64,000 nt of DNA from positions 1-64,000 of the forward strand of contig DIXF01000013.1 in the NCBI GenBank assembly GCA_002448235.1, given 5' to 3'. The notes beneath the pieces are model-generated. The model was given only the letters and a program-made list of their open reading frames with translations, was not told where the DNA came from and did no database searches. The stretch is from Syntrophaceae bacterium UBA6087 (GTDB taxonomy: Bacteria > Desulfobacterota > Desulfomonilia > UBA1062). Both the position numbers and the translations under genes were made by a program. Below, one piece after another: positions 7,358-16,963 of the stretch (the stretch's first letter is position 1; every line of letters begins with the position of its first letter).

Positions 7358-8259
7358 CGCCCGACCAGGCGGCCTTATACCCGGATGCCGTGCCCGCTCC
7401 TTCCGTGACGGGGGCAAAGGCCGTCCGGCAGGCCCTGCTCCGGCACAAGATCGCGCTCATGGGCATGGCCATCGCCCTGTTCCTCGTGCTGATCGCGGTG
7501 TTCGCTCCGCTCCTCTCGCCATACGATCCGAACGAGCAGGACCTGTACCACGTCCTCGAAGGGCCGTCGGGCGAGCACCTCCTCGGCACGGACGACGTGG
7601 GCCGAGACCTCCTGTCGCGGGTGATCTACGGTTCGCGGACGACCCTGTTCATGGGCGCGGTTACGACGCTGCTTTCCGCACTGATCGGCGTGTCGCTCGG
7701 CCTCGTCGCGGGCTACAAGGGCGGAGCGACCGATTCGATCGTCATGCGGCTGACCGACACCTTCATGTGCATGCCCGCCCTGGTGCTGGCGCTGGCCATA
7801 ATGGCCGCCATCGGGCCGGGCATGAAGAGCGTCATCATCTCCATCACGATCCTCCAGTGGACCGCGTTCGCCCGGATCGTGCGCGGGCAGGTGATGCTCG
7901 TGCGCGAGCTCCCCTACGTCGAAGCGGCGCAGGCCATGGGCGCATCGGGCTTCCGGATCATATTCCGGCACCTGCTGCCCAATGTCATGGCGGCAATCAT
8001 CATCACCGCAACGATTACCCTTGGCGGAAACATCATGCTGGAGAGCGCGGTCTCGTTTTTGGGGATGGGCGTCCAGCAGCCCACGTCGAGCTGGGGAAAC
8101 GAGCTGCGGATCGGCTATTCCTACCTGGAGGCGGTCCCGCTGTTCTCGATCGCGCCGGGGCTGATGATCACGCTCGCGGTCCTTGCCTTCAACTTCATGG
8201 GCGACGGCCTCAGAGACGCGCTGGACCCCAGGCTGCGCGGAAACGGAAGGATGAGGTAA
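7354..8259 (+). CDS. dppC: ABC transporter permease, DppC/OppC family
   Basis: A 301-aa integral membrane subunit. The N-terminal cytoplasmic region is followed by a first transmembrane helix and the family phrase LLGTDDVGRDLLSRVIYGSRTTL. The EAA loop (LPYVEAAQAMGASGFRIIFRHLLPN) contacts the ATPases. The start ATG overlaps the dppB stop; alternative upstream starts would lie inside dppB and are rejected. It pairs with the DppB-like subunit in the inner membrane. Confidence 0.93.
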   Translation: MTPDQAALYPDAVPAPSVTGAKAVRQALLRHKIALMGMAIALFLVLIAVFAPLLSPYDPNEQDLYHVLEGPSGEHLLGTDDVGRDLLSRVIYGSRTTLFMGAVTTLLSALIGVSLGLVAGYKGGATDSIVMRLTDTFMCMPALVLALAIMAAIGPGMKSVIISITILQWTAFARIVRGQVMLVRELPYVEAAQAMGASGFRIIFRHLLPNVMAAIIITATITLGGNIMLESAVSFLGMGVQQPTSSWGNELRIGYSYLEAVPLFSIAPGLMITLAVLAFNFMGDGLRDALDPRLRGNGRMR

Positions 8260-8268
8260 GGCCTGCTT

Positions 8269-9223
8269 ATGCTGCTCGATGTACGATACCTGACCACGCA
8301 TTTCCTGACCGAAGGCGGCACCGTAAAGGCCGTCGAGGATGTCTCGTACGCCCTGGACGAAGGGGAAGCCTTAAGCATCGTGGGCGAGAGCGGCTGCGGC
8401 AAGACCGTGAGCGCGCTGTCGCTGCTGCGTCTCATCCCGGAGCCGCCGGGAAAGATCGTGCGCGGCGAGATCCTCTTCGAGGGGAAAGACCTCTTGAAGA
8501 TGAGCGAGGACGAGATCTGCCGCATCCGGGGCAACCGGATCGCCATGATATTCCAGGAGCCCATGACCTCGCTCAACCCGGTGCATACCATCGGGAGCCA
8601 GGTCATGGAGCCTTTGATGCTCCACAAGGGCATGAGCAGGAGGGAGGCGGTCCGGGAATCCATCGAGCTGCTCAAAGCTGTCCGGATCCCGGATGCCGGG
8701 GCCAGGATAAACGCATATCCCCATGAGTTCAGCGGAGGCATGAGGCAGCGCGCCATGATCTCCATGGGACTCTCCTGCAACCCGAGGCTCATCATCGCGG
8801 ACGAGCCCACCACGGCGCTCGACGTGACCATCCAGGCCGAGCTGCTGGAACTCATGAAGGGGCTCACCCGTGACCACGGCACCGCCCTGATCATCATCAC
8901 CCACAACCTGGGCATCGTGGCCCGCTATGCGGACAAGGTCCTCGTCATGTACGCGGGCAGGATCATCGAGAAGGCCGCCACGAGAGACCTCTACCGCAGG
9001 CCTCTGCACCCGTACACCGTAGGGCTCCTGGAATCCGTGCCCAGGCTCGACCAGGACATCAGGCAGAGATTGAAGCCCATAGAAGGCCAGCCGCCGGACC
9101 TCTCCCGGCTACCGCGGGGCTGCGCGTTCCATCCGAGGTGCAGGAAGGCGATGGAGAGGTGCAGGGAGGAAGCCCCTGTCCTGAAGGAAGTATCGGAAAA
9201 CCACGAGGCGGCGTGCTGGATCT

Positions 9224-9231
<8 letters not shown>
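8269..9231 (+). CDS. dppD: ABC transporter ATPase, DppD/OppD family
   Basis: A 320-aa ATP-binding subunit. Walker A GESGCGKT is at residues 39-46, the ABC signature is FSGGMRQR, Walker B is LIIADEPT, and the switch His is in ITHNLG. The C-terminal oligopeptide-transporter extension has the Cys-bearing GCAFHPRCRKAMERC segment typical of DppD/OppD. It starts 9 bp after dppC and overlaps the next ATPase gene by 8 bp. It powers import with its DppF-like partner. Confidence 0.93.
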
Positions 9232-10246
<1,015 letters not shown>

Positions 10247-10253
10247 GAAAAGT

Positions 10254-12038
10254 ATGAGAAAAAGACTGTTTGCGATGTCCGGTTTTGCAGCCATGCTGCT
10301 CATATTCACGGCAATGACCGCTCTGCAGCCCGCGATGGCGCAGGACAGCCCGAAGGGAAAACCGGGCTGGATGGACTGGGGCCCGAAGTACTCTCCGGAA
10401 AAGCCGGTCAGGGGCGGGACCGTACGGATAGCCTTTCCGGTGTACGTCGGAGTGATGAATCCCCATCACTTCCCCTGCCTGGACTGGGTCACCATGAGCT
10501 ACATGTACGAACGGCTCATCCACTTCGACGCCGGTTACCGGCCCACGGTCCCCTGGCTCGCCGAGTCGTGGGTATACCTCGACGACCTGACCGTTCTTAT
10601 GAAGCTCAGGAAGGGCGTCAGGTTCCACGACGGGTCGCCGTTCAATGCGCAAAGCCTCAAGTACCAGATGGAATGGATCATGGACAGGGACAACATGGCC
10701 TGGACCAGGTCGTGGATCGAGCCGCTCAAATCGATCGACGTGGTGGACGAGTATACCGTCAAATGGCGCTTCAAGAGGCCATGGGGTGCGTTCCTGGGTT
10801 CCCTGGCGAGCGTTCCCGGCTTTGCCGTCTCGGCAAAAGCCCTCGAGCGCGATGCCGCCATGGCAAAAATGAAAAAGACCCAACGGGGGCTCGTCACCGC
10901 GCGGCGGAAGGCAAAGAACGAAAAGGATCCGGAAAAGGCGGAAAAGGCGGAAAAGCTCGTGGCCGATCTGGAGGCGCGGCTGAAGAAATACACCGAGCTT
11001 GCAAAAGATGCAAAGCCTCTCGATATCCATCCGATCGGCACCGGGCCGTATATGTTCGAATCCGCCAGCACGGACAACTACATACAGCTGAAGCGCAACC
11101 CGAGCTGGTGGTTCGGGCGGAGTGTAGGCCTTCCCGACATGCCGTACTTCGACGGGATCCGCGTCTCGGTCATCCCGGACCCTTCGGTGAGGCTCGCGAA
11201 TCTCAAGGCGGGCAAGCTCGATTTCATCCTGCTCGATGCCGTCCAGTACCGGCTCGTGAAGAACGACAAGAACTACAATTCCGGCGCCATGCCCATGAAT
11301 TTCGTGGTGTACCTGACCTTCAACCATGCCAGGGGGCCGTGCAGAGACATCAGGGTGCGCAAGGCCATCTCTCACGCCATCGACCGCAAAGCCCTGGTCA
11401 TGGGAACCCAGTTCGGTCTCGGCAGGATGGCGAGCTGCGTGTTCCCCGACGATCACTGGGCCCATAACCCGGATCTGAAGCCCGTGAGCTACGACCCCGC
11501 CTTGTCGAAGAAGCTCCTTGCCGAGGCCGGGTATCCGAACGGGCTCACCATAAAAGGCTTCACCCTCAACGTACCCGAGGCCCAGTCTTTTGCAAAGGCC
11601 GTGATGGCCATGCTGGCAAAGGTCGGGATCACGTGGCAGCCGGTCTTTCTGGGGGTCACCGGGATGATGGAGCCGTTTAGGAAGCTGGACTTCGACGTGA
11701 TCGGGAATCTCCACCCCTGGATACAGGAGCCTGACCACGCGGTCACGCTGATGTACGACCCGGGCAGCCCCTTGAACAACGGCAGGACCAACAACCCGAA
11801 GGTTCTGGCGCTCATCAGAGAGGGGAGAACAACGGTGGATGAGGCGAAGAGGACGAAGATCTACCACGAGCTGGAAAAGGTCCTCTGCGATAATTACGAG
11901 GATGCCTGGCTGTGGTGGCCGACAGCGGTCCTGGCCTCCGGTAAAAATCTCATGGGGTACAGCAAGGATATGCACAGGCAGTACGGCGAAGGCTTTATCT
12001 TTTCCCATCCGCAGTGGTTCAGGGAGGGGCACCCGTGA
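10254..12038 (+). CDS. ABC transporter substrate-binding protein, family 5, with coiled-coil insert (594 aa)
   Basis: The start is ATG 10254, with AAAGGAGGT about 10 nt upstream; the longer frame begins inside dppF. Residues 1-30 are a signal peptide (cleavage after AMA), so the protein is periplasmic. The rest is an extracellular solute-binding protein family 5: RGGTVRIAFP near 53, DGSPFNAQSLKYQMEW near 126, the GTGPYMFES turn near 262 and AISHAIDRKALV later. It delivers substrate to the permeases encoded upstream. Oddly, about residues 200-254 are a Lys/Glu/Ala-rich helical insert (KKTQRGLVTARRKAKNEKD, then EKAEKAEKLVADLEARLKK), predicted coiled coil and absent from typical members. The ligand is unknown; peptides are only one option. 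Confidence 0.9.
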   Translation: MRKRLFAMSGFAAMLLIFTAMTALQPAMAQDSPKGKPGWMDWGPKYSPEKPVRGGTVRIAFPVYVGVMNPHHFPCLDWVTMSYMYERLIHFDAGYRPTVPWLAESWVYLDDLTVLMKLRKGVRFHDGSPFNAQSLKYQMEWIMDRDNMAWTRSWIEPLKSIDVVDEYTVKWRFKRPWGAFLGSLASVPGFAVSAKALERDAAMAKMKKTQRGLVTARRKAKNEKDPEKAEKAEKLVADLEARLKKYTELAKDAKPLDIHPIGTGPYMFESASTDNYIQLKRNPSWWFGRSVGLPDMPYFDGIRVSVIPDPSVRLANLKAGKLDFILLDAVQYRLVKNDKNYNSGAMPMNFVVYLTFNHARGPCRDIRVRKAISHAIDRKALVMGTQFGLGRMASCVFPDDHWAHNPDLKPVSYDPALSKKLLAEAGYPNGLTIKGFTLNVPEAQSFAKAVMAMLAKVGITWQPVFLGVTGMMEPFRKLDFDVIGNLHPWIQEPDHAVTLMYDPGSPLNNGRTNNPKVLALIREGRTTVDEAKRTKIYHELEKVLCDNYEDAWLWWPTAVLASGKNLMGYSKDMHRQYGEGFIFSHPQWFREGHP

Positions 12039-12057
12039 CGGCGCAGTAATACCGCGG

Positions 12058-13380
12058 TCACCCCGCATCGGGCGGTTTGTGGGAAGGATGGGGCTTTACC
12101 CGCACCTCGTCAACCCGTTTTCCGTCCATTTTCACCACTTCGAAAAGCTTGTCCGCGTGCTCGAACGAATCGCCTTCGACCGGAATCCGGCCGAGCATGG
12201 CCATGACGAAGCCTCCCAGGGTGTCGAACCCTTCTTCCGCATCCTCGGGCAGCTCCCTCATGTCGAGATGCTCCATGAACTCCTGGAGCGGCAACCGGCC
12301 GTCGAGCAGCCATGCGCCGTTTTCGAACCGCATCGATTCGGGCTCTTGGGGCAGTCCCGGACCGCGGATCTCACCGACGAGGGCTTCCATGACGTCGGTC
12401 ATGGTCACCAGGCCGTGCGTCCCGCCGAATTCATCGATCACAATGGCCATGTGCTGGCTGGACTGCTTGAACAGCTCCAGCATTTCCAGCGTCGATTTGC
12501 TCTCCGGCACGAACACCGGCGGCTTCATGAGCGCGAGGATATCGGCGGGCGGACTCATCAGTTGGCTTATGAGCACATCGCGGCCCCCCACGACGCCGAT
12601 GACATTGTCCAGGTTCTCCTTTGCCACCGGGAACGACATGTGCGGGCTGTTCACGACCGTGGCCATGTTGTTTTCATGGGTGTCGTCGATATCCAGCCAG
12701 ACAACCTCCATGCGCGGGGTGATCAGTGCGCTCACCCGAAGGTCGTCAAGGCGCAGCGCGCTCTCGATGATGTCCTGCTCCGTGGGTTCGAAGATGCCTG
12801 CCCGCTCGCCCTGTTCGAGCAGGATGCTGATCTCTTCTGCGGTTACCGGCAGCTCCTTGGCCGGCCGGATGCCGAACAGCCGGACGAGCAGGTCCGTTGA
12901 AGCGCTCAGGAAGTAGACGACGGGAGCAAGAAGAACGGAGAGCAGCCGCATCGGCCGGGCCACGGCCGAGGCGAGCACCTCGGGGTTGCTCAGCGCGATC
13001 CGTTTCGGGAGAAGCTCTCCGATAACCAGGGTGAGGTACGTGATGGCCAGCACCACGAGGGCCAGGCCGGCCGCGTAGGCATAGGGCCCGACCACCGGAA
13101 GCCATGACAGCTGCGCCGAGAGGGTCTCCGCGATGGTCGCTCCGCCGAATGCGCCTGCCAGTATCCCTACCAGGGTGATGCCCACCTGGACGGTGGAAAG
13201 GAAACGCGTCGGCTCCGATATCAGCGCCAGGGCCATCCGGGCCCCTTTATCTCCGGTTTCCGAGCGTTGCTGGAGGCGCACCCTGCTTGCTGAGATCACG
13301 GCTATTTCAGCGAGGGCGAACACGCCGTTTGCGATGATCAGCAGCAGGATGACCAGCGAGTTGATTAGGAGACTTGACAC
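12058..13380 (-). CDS. CorC/TlyC-type hemolysin-family membrane protein (440 aa)
   Basis: Order of domains: DUF21/CNNM transmembrane region (residues about 1-190, with the conserved GELLPKRIAL motif), a pair of CBS domains (about 205-335, starting ALITPRMEVVWL), and a CorC/HlyC transporter-associated domain (about 350-430, with GFDTLGGFVMAMLGRIP). Full length for the family. Members are implicated in magnesium/cobalt efflux or membrane ion homeostasis; the old name hemolysin rests on weak evidence. Converges with the ABC operon with 19 bp between stops. Confidence 0.9.
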   Translation of the reverse strand: MSSLLINSLVILLLIIANGVFALAEIAVISASRVRLQQRSETGDKGARMALALISEPTRFLSTVQVGITLVGILAGAFGGATIAETLSAQLSWLPVVGPYAYAAGLALVVLAITYLTLVIGELLPKRIALSNPEVLASAVARPMRLLSVLLAPVVYFLSASTDLLVRLFGIRPAKELPVTAEEISILLEQGERAGIFEPTEQDIIESALRLDDLRVSALITPRMEVVWLDIDDTHENNMATVVNSPHMSFPVAKENLDNVIGVVGGRDVLISQLMSPPADILALMKPPVFVPESKSTLEMLELFKQSSQHMAIVIDEFGGTHGLVTMTDVMEALVGEIRGPGLPQEPESMRFENGAWLLDGRLPLQEFMEHLDMRELPEDAEEGFDTLGGFVMAMLGRIPVEGDSFEHADKLFEVVKMDGKRVDEVRVKPHPSHKPPDAG

Positions 13381-13746
13381 ATCCCATACCTGATAGGATC
13401 AGCTTTTATAATACAATCTAATGCGGATGCCGGGGCATTCAAGTAAATACACCGGTCTCGCAAAGGCGGGCGAGGTCAAGCGCCTCTGCGGCCTTCCCCC
13501 GGATGCGGCCGCAGAGGCAATGAATATATCAATGAAATAAGAGATATCCGTCCGGATGCTCCATGGGCCGGAAGAGAGATATCGCAGGCCGTATTGAGAA
13601 ATATAGGAAGGCATCTATTATAAAACATACGAGCCGTATGCATTCTCCCGGAAGGAAGGGGTAACATCCAGCCCTACAGGAAATACATATGGCTCGATTT
13701 TTTATTACCGACCGCACCAGGCGATGCACGAAGGAGAAGCGGATCC
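13381..13746. other. Intergenic region with perfect 12-bp hairpin
   Basis: Apart from the ribosome-binding site of the next gene, the only visible structure is GCCTCTGCGGCC (13482-13493) and GGCCGCAGAGGC (13507-13518), a perfect 12-bp inverted repeat with a 13-nt spacer and no T-tract on either side. It is not a standard terminator. The several short ORFs here lack coding signs. Confidence 0.4.
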
Positions 13747-13905
13747 ATGCCCCTCTTATACCTCATTGCGGCCATCATCTCGGCCATCCTTGCCTTTCAG
13801 ATCTTTTTCGGGCTTTTATCCTTTCTGTTCAAGGTCCTTCTCGTCCTGTTCTTTGTCCTCTTTATCGTAACGTTTTTTAAAGGGAAGGGCCGGGTATTCA
13901 GGTAG
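13747..13905 (+). CDS. Small hydrophobic membrane protein, DUF1328-like (52 aa)
   Basis: The sequence MPLLYLIAAIISAILAFQIF continues into two hydrophobic segments and ends with a basic tail (FKGKGRVFR). AAGGAG lies 10 nt before the ATG. Length and layout resemble DUF1328/YtjA-type inner-membrane peptides often linked to stress, but similarity is general. It stands alone between the CorC-like gene and an oxidoreductase. Confidence 0.6.
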   Translation: MPLLYLIAAIISAILAFQIFFGLLSFLFKVLLVLFFVLFIVTFFKGKGRVFR

Positions 13906-14165
13906 CCGGGTACGTTTCAGATAAACGATTGAACGGCCTGCCTTTCAGAGGGATTATATCAAGCCTGATCGGTCGCTTGTGAAATCTCCTGCATCTCTTA
14001 TCATCAATTATACGAGCCAATTGTACCTCCCCGGGGATTAGTTTCCTCCCATGCAAAAACGGAGATGCTTTTGGCTCGTTTTGCTGTGTATCGAGAGCGG
14101 GGGGACGACCATTTATGGTGTTCCATCGGCGGCACAGGGCAAATCGATGGATAATGGAGAAAACC

Positions 14166-15716
14166 ATGGACGACAAACGGAATATCCGGCCGGAAACAAA
14201 GGCCGTGCTGCCGGGAAAACCTGAAAGCCTCTGGAAAGACACCACTCCGGGGACGGATTATCCTTCCCTCAGCCAGAACCTCCGTGTGGATGCGGCAATC
14301 GTGGGGGGCGGAATAGCCGGCCTTACCACGGCAAAGCTCCTTCAGGAAGAAGGTATGAGCGTTGCGGTTGTCGAAGCCCGCAATATCGTCACGGGAGTGA
14401 CAGGGAATACCACGGCAAAGATAACCGCTTTGCACGGCATCATTTATAAGAGCCTCACTTCGATTTTCGGCAACGAGGGGGCTCGGATCTATGCAAGTGC
14501 GAATCAAACGGCAATTGCCCGGATTGCAGACCTGATACAGAAGGAAAACATCGATTGCGACTTCCGGCGCGACTTTGCCTGCACCTATACCGCCTCGGAT
14601 GCTTCTGTCGTACGGATAGAAGAAGAGGTGAGGGCGGCGGAGAACGCCGGGCTGCCCGTGTACTTTACGCAGGAGACAACATTGCCGTATCCCGTAAAAG
14701 GTGCGGTATGTCTGAAAGACCAGGCAAAATTCCATCCCCGGAAATACCTGCTTGCGCTGGCCGTGAAGTTCGTGGCCGCAGGCGGGACGATCTTTGAGAA
14801 TACCAGGGCCTGGACTATCCGGCCGGGCAAATCCTCTTTCGAAATCGTGACGGACAAAGGCTCCGTGCATGCCGGTAACGTGATCATCGCAAGTAATTAT
14901 CCTTTTTACGACCCGGCGTTTTATTTTTCACGGCTGTATCCCTACCGGTCATATGTCCTGGGGGCAAGGCTGAACACCCCGTGCCCCGAGGGGATGTACA
15001 TCAGCATCGAAGAGCCGTTCCACTCCGTGCGCAGCCATCCCCTCGATGACAGCGAGATGCTTCTCGTCGGAGGCCTCCACCATAAGGCAGGCCATGCCGG
15101 GAATACCGTAGCGCTCTACAAGGATCTCGAAAAATTCGCCCGTGACCGTCTCGATGTAAAGTCGATCGATTATCACTGGGCTACCCAGGATAACACGACC
15201 ATGGACCAGGTCCCGTATATCGGGCCCGCCTCGCCGCTGCACAAAAACCTTTTCATCATTACGGGCTTTAAAGGCTGGGGGATGGCGCACAGTATGGTGG
15301 CCGCGATCATTCTCTGGGATACCATCCGGGGGCGCCGGAACGACTGGGCGGAACTCTACGATCCCGTGCGCTTCAAGCCGGGCGGCGTCTTCAGTTTTGC
15401 CAAAGAAAACGTTCACGTGGCGAAGAGCTTTGTAAAGGAACGCCTCCTGTACACGCCCGAACACCTGGACGGGCAAGACCTGCGTCCCGGAGAAGGCGGG
15501 GTGTTCCAGGCAAGGGATGGAAAGGTTGCAGCGGCAAAGGACAGCGACGGTATCCTCCACACGGTTTCGCCGGTGTGCACGCATATGGGCTGCCTGGTCT
15601 CGTGGAACAATGGGGAAGAGTCCTGGGACTGTCCGTGTCACGGGTCACGGTTCGACGCGGACGGGCATGTGGTTCATGCCCCTGCGGCCGGAGATCTGGG
15701 CAAAAAAACAGTGTAG
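14166..15716 (+). CDS. FAD-dependent oxidoreductase with C-terminal Rieske domain (516 aa)
   Basis: The N-terminal dinucleotide fold VDAAIVGGGIAGLTTAKLLQ begins near residue 38 and continues with a DAO-type domain. The C-terminus is a Rieske [2Fe-2S] domain with CTH (C471, H473) and CPCH (C489, H492) ligands. This fusion occurs in many anaerobes and heterotrophs; substrates are mostly unknown, and electrons probably pass between FAD and the cluster. The start at 14166 is chosen for GGAGA 5 nt upstream; ATG 14154 is an alternative. Gene neighbours do not define its role. Confidence 0.9.
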   Translation: MDDKRNIRPETKAVLPGKPESLWKDTTPGTDYPSLSQNLRVDAAIVGGGIAGLTTAKLLQEEGMSVAVVEARNIVTGVTGNTTAKITALHGIIYKSLTSIFGNEGARIYASANQTAIARIADLIQKENIDCDFRRDFACTYTASDASVVRIEEEVRAAENAGLPVYFTQETTLPYPVKGAVCLKDQAKFHPRKYLLALAVKFVAAGGTIFENTRAWTIRPGKSSFEIVTDKGSVHAGNVIIASNYPFYDPAFYFSRLYPYRSYVLGARLNTPCPEGMYISIEEPFHSVRSHPLDDSEMLLVGGLHHKAGHAGNTVALYKDLEKFARDRLDVKSIDYHWATQDNTTMDQVPYIGPASPLHKNLFIITGFKGWGMAHSMVAAIILWDTIRGRRNDWAELYDPVRFKPGGVFSFAKENVHVAKSFVKERLLYTPEHLDGQDLRPGEGGVFQARDGKVAAAKDSDGILHTVSPVCTHMGCLVSWNNGEESWDCPCHGSRFDADGHVVHAPAAGDLGKKTV

Positions 15717-15730
15717 GGAGGGTGAGCAAG

Positions 15731-15799
15731 ATGGTGAAGAAAAGGCGCTGCTGCAGGCTCATTTGCCGGAGACGCAAGAAACGGTGTCAGTTGGTGTAG
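15731..15799 (+). CDS. Possible micro-protein, Arg/Lys/Cys-rich (22 aa)
   Basis: The ORF encodes a 22-residue peptide with 11 Lys/Arg and four Cys (positions 7, 8, 12, 19). GGGAGGGTGAG lies 5-15 nt before the ATG and the gene starts 14 bp after the Rieske oxidoreductase stop. The good ribosome-binding site and unusual composition make it worth noting, but at this length chance cannot be excluded. Confidence 0.3.
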   Translation: MVKKRRCCRLICRRRKKRCQLV

Positions 15800-15909
15800 C
15801 TTTCATTGACGCCGTTGGTTTGTCCGATCGCGTCATTGCACCGTAACCTTTTTAAGGGAAAGCACGGGAAAGCAAGGTTCTACCGCGCTTGAAGGAGGTT
15901 GGAGGCAAC

Positions 15910-16947
15910 GTGAAGATCGCCCAGGTTGCGCCCCTTTACGAACCTGTGCCGCCGAGACTTTACGGCGGTACGGAACGGGTTGTTTCCTATATCACCGAAG
16001 AGCTTGTCCGGCGAGGGCATGAGATTACACTTTTTGCAAGCGGCGACTCCCGAACGAAAGCCGAGCTCGTCAGCGTCATTCCCAGCTCGATCCGTCTCAA
16101 TCACCATGGGCCGGACCCCTACGCATATCATTACCTGCAGCTCACGGAAGTTTCTGCGCAGGCGGACGTGTTCGACATCATCCACTGTCATCTCGAATAT
16201 CTGGGTTTCCCCTTCAGCAGGTTCTGCGGGACTCCTTCGCTGCACACCCTTCACGGCAGGCTCGACCTTCCCTACTGGGCTCCCATGATGGAAAGCTTTC
16301 CGGATGTTTCCCTGGTATCCATAAGCAACAGCCAGCGAAGGCCTCTGGCCGGCGTGGATGTGCACTGGATGGATACCGTCTATCACGGACTGCCCGATTA
16401 CTGTTTCAAGCTCTATCCGGAGAAAGGAAAGTACCTGGCGTACTATTCCCGGATGTCACAGGAGAAGCGTCCGGACCTGGCCATAGAGGCGGCAAAAAGA
16501 ACGGGCATTCCCTTAAAGATGGCGGGGAAGATCGGCGCAGAGGATCTGGATTATTTTACCCGCGAAATACGGCCGAAGCTTGACGACCCGCTGATCGAAT
16601 ACATCGGAGAGATCGGCGACAAGGAGCGCACAGAGCTGCTCGGGAACGCCATGGCCCTTCTTTTTCCCATAGAGTGGCCCGAGCCCTTCGGCCTGGTGAT
16701 GATCGAGGCAATGGCAAACGGAACCCCGGTGATTGCACGCCCCTTCGGCGCAGTTCCGGAGGTGGTCGAAGAAGGGGTTACCGGGCTGATCGCAGATGGT
16801 GTGGACGGGCTGGTGGAAGCCGTAGGGATGATCGACCGGATAGACCGCCAACGGTGTTATCTCAGGGCGCGGGAGCGTTTCTCGGTAAAGGCGATGGTCG
16901 ACCGGTATGAAAAGGTATATCTCACACTTACAGGCGAGGGGGTGTGA
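15910..16947 (+). CDS. Glycosyltransferase family 4 (345 aa)
   Basis: The GTG at 15910 is taken as start because GAAGGAGG and GGAGG precede it; the longer frame's TTG lies within that ribosome-binding site. The N-terminus KIAQVAPLYEPVPPRLYGGTERV is characteristic of a GT4 subgroup. The C-terminal nucleotide-sugar site has LFPIEWPEPFGLVMIEAMANGTPVIA, the family's E-x7-E motif. It transfers sugar from a nucleotide-sugar donor; the acceptor is unknown. It sits 16 bp before a glycogen-debranching-type gene, suggesting a joint role in storage or compatible-solute carbohydrate metabolism (inference). Confidence 0.9.
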   Translation: MKIAQVAPLYEPVPPRLYGGTERVVSYITEELVRRGHEITLFASGDSRTKAELVSVIPSSIRLNHHGPDPYAYHYLQLTEVSAQADVFDIIHCHLEYLGFPFSRFCGTPSLHTLHGRLDLPYWAPMMESFPDVSLVSISNSQRRPLAGVDVHWMDTVYHGLPDYCFKLYPEKGKYLAYYSRMSQEKRPDLAIEAAKRTGIPLKMAGKIGAEDLDYFTREIRPKLDDPLIEYIGEIGDKERTELLGNAMALLFPIEWPEPFGLVMIEAMANGTPVIARPFGAVPEVVEEGVTGLIADGVDGLVEAVGMIDRIDRQRCYLRARERFSVKAMVDRYEKVYLTLTGEGV

Positions 16948-16963
16948 CCGGGAGTCGTGATAT

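Noticed and set aside
13482..13518. Perfect 12-bp hairpin as a terminator
   Set aside because: No T-tract on either strand, and the nearest gene ends do not point at it.
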